64,000 bases of DNA from Actinacidiphila bryophytorum (lineage in GTDB: Bacteria; Actinomycetota; Actinomycetes; Streptomycetales; Streptomycetaceae). The notes under the pieces are model-generated. The model saw only the letters and a program-made list of their open reading frames with translations. It was not told the origin of the DNA and searched no databases. Shown here piece after piece: positions 33,486 through 43,700 of the stretch (its first letter is position 1; every line of letters starts with the position of its first letter). The stretch covers positions 62,001 to 126,000 of the forward strand of contig NZ_JAFFIX010000014.1 in assembly GCF_016916835.1 (NCBI RefSeq). Direction: 5' to 3'. Position numbers and translations under genes: made by a program.

Positions 33486-33770
33486 CGTCGGCGGACTGAA
33501 AGCGGTGAGGCATGCTCCTGTTTCGCAGGCGGCTACGTCAATCCCAGCAACGTCGTCGGGTACCTGAACTACGGAGGCTCGTCCAACTGGTTCCTCTGCA
33601 ACTGGACCGCCGGGCGCACCTACTCCGCCGACGGCTACACCTCACGCGACTACGCCGCCCCCGTCGCCGACAACGGCATGAAAGGCTGGGCATCAGCGGC
33701 TTTCGCCGGCACTCAAAACTACTGGTACGGGCCGGCTGAATGCTTGGAAGGCTACGCCGGCTGGCCCTGA
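33486..33770 (+). pseudogene. 3' fragment of a secreted-protein gene, no start codon
   Basis: The frame ending at TGA 33770 encodes protein-like sequence rich in aromatic residues, Gly and Ser: GGYVNPSNVVGYLNYGGSS, NWTAGRTYSADGYTSRDYAA and DNGMKGWASAAFAGTQNYWY. It contains several cysteines. Composition looks like the C-terminal part of a small secreted beta-rich protein. No in-frame start exists after the stop at 33483-33485, so the gene's 5' part seems to have been lost. I do not recognise the family. Confidence 0.55.
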
Positions 33771-34670
33771 ACCGCCCTGAAGCGGAGTCTTCGTGACGGC
33801 CCGCCGGCTTCTTCGGCGGACCGTGGCGGGCCGGCCGGTGGCCCGGCTGTCGTGTCGGGTGCCGGCGCCGGATTCCACGGTTCCGGCGCGGGCGCGTCGG
33901 CACCCCGTCGACGTCCACGACCACCTGCCCGTTCGCGTCGCTTCGCAGGTCGGATGCCGTTTCCGCAGCGATGCGGGGGCGGCTGAGCGCGCCGCTGCGC
34001 AGGCCGGCGAAGAGGAACGCCGCTACGCGCCGTACCGCCGCGGGGTCGAGATTGATGTCGGCGCCCGTGCCGCCGGTGTGCACACGTGTGGCTTCGACGG
34101 TGTCCTCGGCGTCCGTGGCTCCGCTGTGCGGGGTCGGGCACGGAAAACCTCGCGCCCGCGACGTCCGGTGGAAAGCAGTATCGGCGGCTCAAAGTTAGAC
34201 GAGCCCTTTCCCCCTGGCAACCGGCGCTCAACGGGAGGTTGTCCGAGACGGGTCCGCGGGTCACGGGTACCAGGCGCCGCAACCGGTGCCGCGGGACGCG
34301 CGTAGATCCCGGCCGGGCGGGGCAAGGCGGGAGACGGTTGACACCCCCGCGGAGCTGTCGCTAAGAAGCCGTATGAACGTTCCGACCACGGGTGCTCCGG
34401 GCCGGTGCAGTGCTGCCCGGGCCGGCGATCGACATCGTAGGCATGCGGTGAACCGACGGGCCGTCAGCCGCAGACCGAGCGGGGCGGCCTGTCCTGCGGT
34501 CGGTGCACGGGCACCAGCCGGTTCGGCGCGAACGTAACGTCCGCGGGTACGCGTGCGCCAGGGGGAGAAGGGAGGTTGTCGACCCACCGACCGAAGGCTT
34601 TGCCCGGTTCTTGAGCGCATGCGTCCGGCCGTCCGGACGGCTGCGCTCACAAGCGCCAAGAAGGGGCCAC
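33771..34670. other. 900-base region without a convincing gene, left border of the biosynthetic cluster
   Basis: Only weak frames occur. The best, on the minus strand near 33870-34083, reads GADINLDPAAVRRVAAFLFAGL with sensible composition but no good start, and turns Arg-rich; it may be a gene remnant. The interval must also hold the promoter of the StrR-like regulator. Together with the fragment just upstream it looks like a decayed junction between conserved chromosome and the accessory cluster. Confidence 0.45.
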
Positions 34671-35789
34671 GTGTCTTTATTACCGAACGGCGACGGCTCT
34701 TGGGATTCCCTCTCCGAGAGACCCTCACGCCGCCGTACACAGGTAGTTCCCATCAGTTCCCTGCTGCCCGCCGACTCGCCGCGCCTGGCGGGGGAGACGG
34801 CGGAGCACGCCCGCGCACTGGCGGAGTCGCAGGCGCCGCTGCCGCCCATCGTCGTCCACCGCGCCACGATGCGGGTGGTGGACGGCACGCACCGGCTGCT
34901 GGCCGCGGTCCTGCGCGGCGACGAGTACATCGAGGCCAGGCTGGTGGACGGCACGGACGAGGACATCTTCGTCCTCGCCGTCAAGCTCAACGCCGAGCAC
35001 GGTCTGCCGCTGTCCCGCCAGGACCGTACGGCGGCGGCGGTCCGCATCGCTGAGAGCCATCCGCACTGGTCGGACCGCCGGATCGCCTCGGTGACGGGTC
35101 TGTCGCCGGGCGCGGTGGGAAGTCTGCGCACCCGGGCCGCCGTGGCCATGCCCCAGTTCGGGCTGCGGACAGGACTGGACGGCCGCAACCGCCCGGTGAA
35201 CGGCGCCGCCGGCCGCATCGCGGCCAGCAAGGCGATCGCGGAGAGCCCGGACGCCCCGCTGCGGGAGATCGCCAGACGAGCCGGCGTCGCCCTCGCCACG
35301 GCCCGGGACGTCCGCAACCGCATGCGGCTGGGGCAGGACCCCGTGCCGCCCAAACTCCGACCTGCCGCCGGGCAGCTGGAGCAGGACGCGGCGCTGGAGC
35401 CTGCCGCGCCCGCGCCGCTCGAGCCCGCCCGACCGGAACCTGCCCGGCAGGAGGCCGCCCGACCGGAGCCGGCAGCTGCCGGCATGCTGTCCGAGAAGGT
35501 GCTGGCCCGCATGCGCCGAGACCCGAGCCTGCGCATGTCGCAGGCCGGCCGGGAACTGCTGCACCTGCTCGCCTCCCACCTGCTCACCGACGCGCAGCGG
35601 CAGGACCTGGCGGCGGGCGTTCCCGCACACCGGGCGGCCGACGTCGCCAACGCGGCGCGGCTGTGCGCCGACCGCTGGCTGCAGTTCGCCAGCGACCTCG
35701 AAGTACGGCGGGCCGAGGGCGCAGAGCGGTCGCCGGCGCGCGGTGAGGGTGACCTCGCTGTCGCCGGGGTGCTGAAGTCGCGGGTGTGA
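34671..35789 (+). CDS. StrR/NovG-type ParB-like cluster regulator with two TTA codons
   Basis: A 372-residue regulator. The N-terminal half is a ParB-like domain: VVPISSLLPADSPRL, LPPIVVHRATMRVVDGTHRLLAA, DIFVLAVKLNAEHGLPLSRQDR. A helix-turn-helix follows at about 133-156 (WSDRRIASVTGLSPGAVGSLRTRA), then a Pro/Ala/Glu-rich linker and a C-terminal helical region. This matches the StrR-NovG family of cluster-situated activators that bind GTTC-type dyads, and an exact such dyad lies at 37416-37444. Start GTG 34671 follows AAGGGG. Codons 3 and 4 are both TTA. No downstream start precedes the ParB domain, so translation should need the bldA leucyl-tRNA. It converges with the CCR gene. Confidence 0.88.
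   Translation: MSLLPNGDGSWDSLSERPSRRRTQVVPISSLLPADSPRLAGETAEHARALAESQAPLPPIVVHRATMRVVDGTHRLLAAVLRGDEYIEARLVDGTDEDIFVLAVKLNAEHGLPLSRQDRTAAAVRIAESHPHWSDRRIASVTGLSPGAVGSLRTRAAVAMPQFGLRTGLDGRNRPVNGAAGRIAASKAIAESPDAPLREIARRAGVALATARDVRNRMRLGQDPVPPKLRPAAGQLEQDAALEPAAPAPLEPARPEPARQEAARPEPAAAGMLSEKVLARMRRDPSLRMSQAGRELLHLLASHLLTDAQRQDLAAGVPAHRAADVANAARLCADRWLQFASDLEVRRAEGAERSPARGEGDLAVAGVLKSRV
34677..34682 (+). other. Two consecutive TTA leucine codons in the regulator
   Basis: The third and fourth codons of the regulator are TTA TTA. TTA is the rarest codon in streptomycetes and is read by the developmentally controlled bldA tRNA, so expression of this activator, and hence the cluster, is probably tied to the switch to sporulation and stationary phase. 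Confidence 0.85.
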
Positions 35790-35849
35790 CAAGGTAGCTG
35801 CGGCGGGCCGGCCGCCGTACCGCTGCGGCGGCGGTGGTCGGCCCATGCG

Positions 35850-37202
35850 CTATAGCGCCGCCGATACGGGCTTGCCGGTGCGGAAGCGGTTGATGGCCGG
35901 CTCGTGGTCGGCCCGCAGTTCCGGGTCGGTGACGCCCAGCCCCTCCCGCGGCGCCAGGCACAGCACGCCGACCTTGCCCTGGTGGCGGCCCTGGTGGACG
36001 GCTTCCACGGCGTCCGCGGTGCGCTCAAGCGGCACCACTGCCGACAAGGTTGGGTGCACCTGCCCCTTGGCGACCAGCCGGTTGGCCGCCCACGCCTCAC
36101 GGTAGTTCGCGAAGTGCGTCCCGATGATCCGCTTGAGGTGCATCCACAGGTAGCGGTTGTCGAAGGTGTGCTCGTAGCCCGACGTGGAGGCGCAGCTCAC
36201 GATCGTGCCGCCGCGGCGGGCCACGTACACGCTGGCACCGAAGGTCTCCCGCCCCGGGTGCTCGAACACGATGTCCGGGTCCTCGCCGCCGGTCAGCTCC
36301 CGTACCCGCGCCCCGAACCGCTTCCACTCCCGCTGGTCCTGGGTGTGCTCGTCCTTCCAGAACCGGTAGCCCTCCGCGGCCCGGTCGATGACCAGCGTCG
36401 CGCCCATCCGCCGGCACAGCTCCGCCTTCTGCGGGCTGGACACCACGCACACCGGGGTCGCCCCGCCGTTCAGCGCAAGTTGGGTGGCGTACGAGCCGAG
36501 ACCGCCGGTGGCGCCCCAGATCAGCACGGTGTCGCCCTGCTTCATGCGGGCGCCGTTGTCCGAGACCAACTGCCGGTAGGCGGTGGAGTTCACCAGCCCG
36601 GAGGCGGCGGCCTCCTCCCACGAGAGGTGCTCCGGCTTCGGCATGAGCTGATTGGCCTTCACCAGCGCGAGTTCGGCGAGCCCGCCGAAATTGGTCTCGA
36701 ATCCCCAGATCCGCTGCTCCGGGTCGAGCATCGTGTCCGCGTGGCCGTCGGGGTGGTGCAGCTCCACCGACAGGCAGTGCGCCACGACCGCCTCGCCCGG
36801 CTGCCAGCCGGCGACCCCGTCGCCGCAGCGCAGCACGACCCCGGACAGGTCCGAGCCCAGCACGTGGTAGGGCAGGTCGTGCCGGGCGGCCTGCGGTGAG
36901 GTCTTCCCGTACCGGGACAGGAAGCCGAAGGTCGGCAGCGGCTCGAAGATCGAGGACCACACCGTGTTGTAGTTGATGCCGCTGGCCATCACGGCGACCA
37001 GCACCTCGCCCGCGGCGGGCTGCGGTGTGGGGACCTCTTCCAGGTGCAGCGACCGGCGCGGGTCCTTGTCCCGGCCGGCCAGCCCGTCGAACATCGCCAC
37101 CTCGTCGGAGTGCAGCGTCACCCCCCGGTAGGACTCCGGCACCGGAAGCCGCCCCAGGTCGCCCGGTGCGCCCGCGAGGATCGCCTCAAGAATCTCCTGC
37201 AT
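35850..37202 (-). CDS. ccr: Crotonyl-CoA carboxylase/reductase (CCR), extender-unit supply
   Basis: A 450-residue medium-chain reductase of exact CCR length. Landmarks include SGINYNTVWSSIFEP, HVLGSDLSGVVLR, WGFETNFGGLAELALVK, the NADPH motif WGATGGLGSYATQL, FEHPGRETFGASV and YLWMHLKRIIGTHFANYREA. CCRs reductively carboxylate crotonyl-CoA or longer 2-enoyl-CoAs to ethylmalonyl- or alkylmalonyl-CoA, which polyketide synthases use as branched extender units. ATG 37202 is chosen over upstream starts because it gives the family's usual N-terminus (MQEILEAIL). It is divergent from the synthase row, sharing a promoter with an exact StrR-type operator, so it is almost certainly part of the cluster. 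Confidence 0.93.
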   Translation of the reverse strand: MQEILEAILAGAPGDLGRLPVPESYRGVTLHSDEVAMFDGLAGRDKDPRRSLHLEEVPTPQPAAGEVLVAVMASGINYNTVWSSIFEPLPTFGFLSRYGKTSPQAARHDLPYHVLGSDLSGVVLRCGDGVAGWQPGEAVVAHCLSVELHHPDGHADTMLDPEQRIWGFETNFGGLAELALVKANQLMPKPEHLSWEEAAASGLVNSTAYRQLVSDNGARMKQGDTVLIWGATGGLGSYATQLALNGGATPVCVVSSPQKAELCRRMGATLVIDRAAEGYRFWKDEHTQDQREWKRFGARVRELTGGEDPDIVFEHPGRETFGASVYVARRGGTIVSCASTSGYEHTFDNRYLWMHLKRIIGTHFANYREAWAANRLVAKGQVHPTLSAVVPLERTADAVEAVHQGRHQGKVGVLCLAPREGLGVTDPELRADHEPAINRFRTGKPVSAAL

Positions 37203-37415
37203 ATGTCCGGCTCTCTTTCCGGCCCGGTCCGCGAACAAACGGGACACGGGTAACGAGTGGTGTCGTTCACCAGGAGTAGAAAATGAAATCAGCCGCTCGG
37301 GGATGTCCGTTTCGCTGTCATCCTGCCGAATTGTGGGGGCGCGAGCGTGATTCATGCTGGCACCCGGCGACTGTGGCGTCCAGCCGTCACAGCCCGGCCA
37401 CCTGTGTCAAAGGAA

Positions 37416-37444
37416 GTTCAACTGTCCGGTCCGGTCAGTTGAAC
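37416..37444. promoter_or_regulatory. StrR/NovG-type operator controlling the biosynthetic cluster
   Basis: GTTCAACTG-N11-CAGTTGAAC is a perfect 9-base inverted repeat with an 11-base spacer. The published consensus for StrR and NovG is GTTCRACTG-N11-CRGTYGAAC; every position fits. It lies between ccr and the first synthase gene, 214 bases from the ccr start and 339 bases from the synthase start. The cluster's own StrR-type protein is the natural ligand. Confidence 0.92.
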
Positions 37445-37445
37445 A

Positions 37446-37467
37446 TGCCGACCGGCTCCGGTCGGCA
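37446..37467. promoter_or_regulatory. Second dyad beside the StrR-type operator
   Basis: A perfect 10-base inverted repeat, TGCCGACCGG-CT-CCGGTCGGCA, begins two bases after the StrR-type operator. The two-base centre suggests a DNA-binding dyad rather than a transcription terminator. The binding protein is unknown. Confidence 0.5.
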
Positions 37468-37782
37468 CGGCAGCGGATGGCGGCGCCTTGACGGACCGCA
37501 GGGCGTCGGGGAAGCTGAATCGCGAATGGCGGGAAACACCAGAGGAATCGGTAAACCTCAGGTAACACCGGATCGGTATTCGCGCACCGCCCCCGTGAAC
37601 GGTCGGCGGTGCGATCTCCTCGGCTGCGACAGCCGATTCCAGCAGCGAAGTTCGAGAACGATGTGCGGTAATCCACGACAGGCGTCCGGTGCCGCCGCGG
37701 TGAATTCGGTGGAAGAGCCGGGACATGTGCCTGTTCCGACGTGCACAGGCGCGCAGGTGTCGAGCACTGAGAGGACGGTCGG

Positions 37783-40700
37783 ATGCTGGGCCGCGATTCC
37801 GAATCGCTTGTCGACCATTTCCGTACGGTCTTCGGTAAGGATCCGGAGCAACAGATCTTCCGGTTCCTGGTGGACGGCGAGGGTGAGCCGCATGCCTTGA
37901 CCAACGCCGAGTTCGACCTGCGGGCCCGCACGATCGCCGCGGTGCTCCGGGAGCGCTTCCCGGCCGGGGAGCGGGCGCTGATCATGTGCCCGGCCGGCCT
38001 GGACTACGTGGTCTCCTTCTTCGCCTGCCTCTACGCCGACCTCGTCGCAGTGCCCGTCTACCCGCCCGACCCGGCCTTCCTGATGCGCACCCTGCCGCGG
38101 CTGACCGGGGTCATCGAGGACGCACTGCCGGCCGTCGTACTCGCGCCGGCCGAGACCACCGCACTGGCCGACCGTTTCGCCGAACTCGCCCCGGCGCTGC
38201 GGGACATCGCCTGGCTGGCCGTGGACGAACTCGACACCGCGGCCGCCGACGCCTGGCGCCACCCCGGCACGCGCCGCGACGACCTGGCCTTCCTCCAGTA
38301 CACCTCCGGCTCCACCAGCCGCCCCAAGGGGGTGATGGTCAGCCACGCCAACCTGCTGCACAACATCGGGGCCATCTTCCAGAGGGTGCTGCTGGGCGAG
38401 CGCGACCAGCACGTCGTGAGCTGGCTGCCGCCCTTCCACGACATGGGCCTGATCTTCGGGCTGCTCACCCCGCCCTACGCCGGCTTCCCCGTCACCTTCA
38501 TGTCGCCCTTCTCCTTCCTCAAGCGGCCGCTGCGCTGGCTGCGGGCGATCTCCGACGTCGGCGGCACCGCCAGCGCGGCTCCCAACTTCGCGTACGACCT
38601 CGCCGCCGCGAAGATCACCGAGGCCGAGCGGCAGACCCTCGACCTGAGCACCTGGCGACTGGCGGCCAACGGCGCGGAGCCGGTCCGGCCGCAGACGCTG
38701 GAGCACTTCACCCGCACGTTCGCCCCCAGCGGCTTCCGGCCCGCCATGCACGCCCCTTCGTACGGGCTGGCCGAGGGCACGCTGATGGTCTCCAGCGGCG
38801 ACCCGCTGTCCCCGCCCGCCGGCAGGAGGCTGCGGACGGCCGGGCTGCTGGCAGGCACCGCCGAGGACGCCGGGCCGGACGAGCCCGCGCGGACCCTGCT
38901 CAGCTGCGGCATGTCGGTGAACGACCAGCGGGTCGTCGCGGTGGACCCGCAGACCCGTCTTCTGCTGCCCGACGGCCGGGTCGGCGAGCTGTGGGTCGCC
39001 GGGCCCAGTGTCGCGCAGGGCTACTGGAGGCGCGAGCAGGAGACCGAGGAGACCTTCCGTGCCCGCCTGGCGGGCAGCGGCGACGGCCCCTTCCTCCGTA
39101 CCGGCGACCTCGGCTTCACCGACAGCGATCAGATCTACGTCACCGGCCGCATGAAGGACGTCATCATCGTCGCGGGCCGCAACCACTACCCGCAGGACAT
39201 CGAGCGCACCGTGGAGGGCGTCGGCAGCGGCCTGCGGCCCGGCTGCGGCGTGGCGGGGGTCCGGGAGATCGACGGCGAGGAACGTCTGATCGTCGTCCAG
39301 GAGTACCGCGGGGGCCGCGCGTCCGACGGACCGTCCCGGGTCGCCGCCGAGATCCGCGCCGAGGTCGCCCGCGAGCACGGCCTGCAGGTCTACATCGTGG
39401 TGCTCGCCCGCAGCGGCACCGTCCCCAAGACCTCCAGCGGCAAGCTCCAGCGGCGGGCCTGCCTTGACGCGGTCCTGGCCGGCACGCTGAACCCGCTGTA
39501 CGAGTGGCGGGCGGACGGCGGTGCGCCTTCTTCCCCGGACGGGGCCGCGGACGCCGGCGCGCGGGAGCCCGGTACGGCGCGCAGCGCCGCTGCCGCACCT
39601 GCCCTGGACGCCGCCGAGGTCGAGCTGTGGCTGCGCGGGGCGCTGGCCGCGGCAACCGGCGTGCAGCCGGAAGCCGTCGATCCCGGGCTGCCCTTCGCCG
39701 CGTACGGGCTGCGGTCGGTGGAGATGGTCACGATGGTCGGGGACCTCGAACGGCGCTTCGGGGCGACGCTCGCGTCCACCGTGGTCTGGGAGCACCCCAC
39801 TCCCGCCAAGCTCGCCCGGTACCTGGCCGGCGGCACCCCGGAGCAGGCGCCCGCCGACACGGTCACCCCGGCTCCCCCCGCCGTCACGGCGGTCACTGCG
39901 GCCGCCGCCCTCCGCGGCGTCCCCGGCACCCCCGACGCCCCGGGCCCCGCCGAACCCGTCGCCATCATCGGCATCGGCTGCCGCTTCCCCGGAGGTGTCA
40001 ACGGACCCGAGAGCTTCTGGCGGTTGCTGAGCGAGGGCAGGGACGCGGTGACCGAGGTGCCCGCCGAGCGGTGGGACGTGGACGAGTTCACCTCCGAGGA
40101 CCCGTCCGCCCCTGGGCGGACCAACAGCCGCTGGGGCGGATTCCTCGACGGCATCGACCAGTTCGATGCGGCCTTCTTCGGCATCCCACCGCAGGAAGCC
40201 GCCCGCATGGACCCCCAGCAGCGGCTGCTGGCCGAGGTCGCCTTCGAGGCGCTGGAGAACGCCGGGGTGCCCACCGGCGGGCTGGCCGGCTCGGCCACGG
40301 GCGTCTTCGTCGGCATCTCCACCTTCGAGTACGCAACCGAGCAGTTCCGCGATCTCGACGCCGTCGACCGCTACAGCGGCACCGGCGGCGCCCCGAGTAT
40401 CGCCGCCAACCGCCTGTCGTACCTGCTGGACCTGCGCGGCCCCAGCATGGCGCTGGACACCGCCTGCTCCTCCTCGCTGGTCGCGGTGCTCCAGGCGTGC
40501 GTGAGCCTGGAGCGCGGTGAGTGCGACCTGGCCCTGGCCGGCGGCGTCAACCTGGTGCTCACCCCGGCCTTCGCCATCAACTTCAGCAAAGCCGGCGTGA
40601 TGTCCGCCGACGGCCGCTGCAAGCCGTTCGACTCCCGCGCCGACGGATATGTGCGCTCCGAGGGCGCCGGGGTCGTCGTCCTCAAGCCGCTCAAGCGCGC

Positions 40701-43700
40701 GCTGGCGGACGGTGACCCGGTGTACGCGGTGATCCGCGGCGGCGCGGTCAACCAGGACGGCGCCAGCAACGGCCTCATGGCGCCCAACCCGCAGGCCCAG
40801 GAGGCGGTGCTGCGCGCAGCCCACCGCAGGGCCGGCGTGCGCTCCGCGGACATCGGGTACGTCGAGGCGCACGGCACCGGCACGATCCTCGGCGACCCGA
40901 TCGAGGCCAAGGCGCTCGGCGCGGTCCTCGGCGACGGCCGCGACCCCGCCGAGCCGTGCCTCATCGGCTCGGTGAAGTCCAACCTGGGCCACATGGAGGC
41001 CGCCGCCGGCATCGGCGGGCTGATCAAGACCGCGCTGGCGGTCCGCCACCGTACCGTGCCGGCCACCCTGCACTACCGCGAACCCAACCCGCACATCCCC
41101 TTCGACGACCTCGCGGTGCGGGTCGCGGACACCCTGCAGCCGTGGCCGGGCGCGGACGGCGCACCCGCGCTGGCCGGCGTCAGCTCCTTCGGCTTCGGTG
41201 GCACCAACGCCCACCTGGTGCTGGAACAGCCGCCCGCCCCGGCGGCCCCGCCGCGGAGCACGGACGGCGCCGTGCTGCTGACGGTCTCCGCACGCGACGA
41301 GCGGGCGCTGGGCGACCTCGCCGCGGCCTATGCCGGCAAGCTCGCCGCCCCCGGCCTGGACCTGTCCGCCTTCGCCTGCGCCGCCGCGGTCCGCCGCACC
41401 CACCACGAGCACCGGCTGGCCGTCACCGGCTCATCGGCCGGGGAACTGCGCGCCGCGCTGGGCGCGTTCGCCCGCGGTGAGGAGGCGGACGGCCTGTCCA
41501 GCGGGGTCCGGCGGGTGGGCTGGCGGCCCAGGACGGTGTTCGTCTTCTCCGGGCAGGGCCCGCGCTGGTGGCCCCTGGCCACCGACCTGCTCGACGGGGA
41601 GCCGGTCTTCCGTGCGGTTCTCGAACGCTGCGACGCGCTGCTGCGCCGCCGCGCCGACTGGTCCCTGATGGAGCAGCTCAACGCCGACCCCGCTGCTTCC
41701 CGGCTGCTGGACACCGCCGTCGGGCAGCCCGCACTGACCGCGGTGCAGATCGCGCTCGCCACCCTGTGGCGCTCCTGGGGCGTCGAGCCGGCCGCCGTCG
41801 TCGGCCACAGCGTCGGCGAGATCGCCGCCGCCCATGTGGCCGGGGCGCTCACCCTGGAGGACGCCCTCGTCGTCGCGCTGCACCGGGGTGTCGCCCTGCA
41901 CGCGGCCACGGGCAAGGGCCGTATGGCCGTCGCGGGAGTCACGCTGGACCGGGCGCGGGAGATCCTCGCCGAGCGCCCCCCGGGCGCGGTGTGGGTGGCC
42001 GCGGGCAACAGCCCGAACTCGACCGTCTTCTCCGGTGCGGGCCCCGACGTGGAGGCGCTGGCCAAGTCCCTGGAGGCCGACGGCGTCTACTGCCGGGTCC
42101 TGGAGTCGGTCGAATTCGCCTCGCACTGCCCGCTGATGGAGCCGGTCGCCCAGGAGCTGTGGCGTCTGCTGGCCGACCTGCGGCCGCGTACCGCCGCCCT
42201 GCCCATGGTCTCCACGGTCACCGGGCGGCCCGTGGACGGCGGCGGGCTCGACGCCGAGTACTGGGCGTCCAATCTCACCCAGCCGGTGCTGTTCGACGCC
42301 GCCGTGACCGCGCTCGCCGAGTCCGGCCACGACGTGTTCGTCGAGCTGTCGCCGCACCCGATGCTCACCGACGCCGTCACCGAGCGCCTGTCCTCGTACG
42401 GGCATACGGCCGCCGTCCACTCGCTGCGCCGCGACCAGCCCGGCCGCGCCGCCGTCCGCACCGAACTCGGCCGCCTCTACACCGCGGGCTGCCAGGTCGA
42501 CTGGACCCGGGTGTACGGGCCTGCCGGCCCGATGGCCGACCTGCCCACCTACCCCTGGCAGCGCTCCCGGCACTGGTTCGAGGAGAGCACCCGGCGCCGG
42601 CCGGTCGGGCGCCGTCGCGGCCACCCCGTGCTGCGCTCCCACGTGCGCTCGGCCCTCGCACCGCATGCCGCCCACTGGACCGCGCCGGTGGACCTGGCCG
42701 GATTCCCCTACCTGGCCGACCACCGGGTCGGCGGCGGCGCCGTCCTGCCCGCCGCTCTGGTGCTGGACGCGGCGCTGGCCGCCGCCCGCCTCCACCTGGG
42801 CGGCGGCGCCGTGCTCACCGACGTGGACCTCGGCCGGCTGACCGTCGTACCGGAGGAGGCCGACGACACCACACTGCAACTGGTGCTCGTCCCCGAGACC
42901 GAGGGCACCGGCTCGGTACGGGTCCACACCCGGGCAGGCGCCGACGACGACTGGACCGAGGCCGCCCGGGGCGCCTTCCGCCGCGCCCTGCCCGCCCCCG
43001 CCCCCGGCGCCGAGCCGCTGTCCGCGGCACGCGACCGGTGCACGACCGCAGTCGCGGCCGACGACCACTACGCCGTGCTGCACCGGTCCGGGCTGGAGTA
43101 CGGGCCCGCGTTCCAGGGTGTCGAAGAGCTGTGGCGCGGGCACGGCGAGGCGGTCGGCCGGCTTCGCGACCCTGCCGCCCTGACCGCAGCCCGCGGCGGG
43201 CACCTGGTCCACCCGGCCGTGCTCGACAGCGCCCTGCAGGTGCTCTCCGCCGCGCTCGGCACCCCCGAAGAGCCGCCCGCGACCTATCTGCCGGTGCGGG
43301 TGGGCGGCTTCACCCTCCACACCGACCGCGCCGAACCCCGCTGGGCGCATGCCTCGGTCACCGCACCCGAGCCGGGCGCCGCGGAGATCGCCGGCGCCTC
43401 GGTCGTGCTCTACGCCGAGGACGGCGCCGCCGTCGGCGAGATGACCGGGATCGCGTTGCGGCGCCTGGAGCGCGGCCAGGACGCCGACCCGGTCACCGGG
43501 TCCCTGTACGGCATCGACTGGCTGCCCGCCTCCGCCGAGCAGCCCGCGGCACAACCGCCCGGCAGCTGGCTGCTGTTCGCCGACGCCGGTGGGACCGGGG
43601 CAGCGCTCGCCACCGCACTGGGCGGCGCCGGCGGCAGCTGCGTGACCGCCACTGCCGGCGCCGCCTACCGGCAACTGGACGTCGGCCGCTACGAGCTGGA

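Larger units (their letters stand above)
37203..37782. other. Divergent promoter region between ccr and the first synthase gene
   Basis: The 580-base stretch holds promoters for ccr and for the synthase row. It contains a StrR-type operator and an adjacent 10-base dyad (both listed). The synthase leader from the operator to ATG 37783 is over 330 bases and shows no recognisable gene. A GAGAGGA ribosome site lies before ATG 37783. Confidence 0.8.

Noticed and set aside
33870-34083. Minus-strand frame with GADINLDPAAVRRVAAFLFAGL
   Set aside because: Composition is plausible, but the start is poor and the sequence soon becomes Arg-rich; treated as a possible remnant.
37283-37782. Plus-strand frames in the ccr-PKS promoter region
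   Set aside because: They cross the StrR-type operator and have no protein-like composition or ribosome site.
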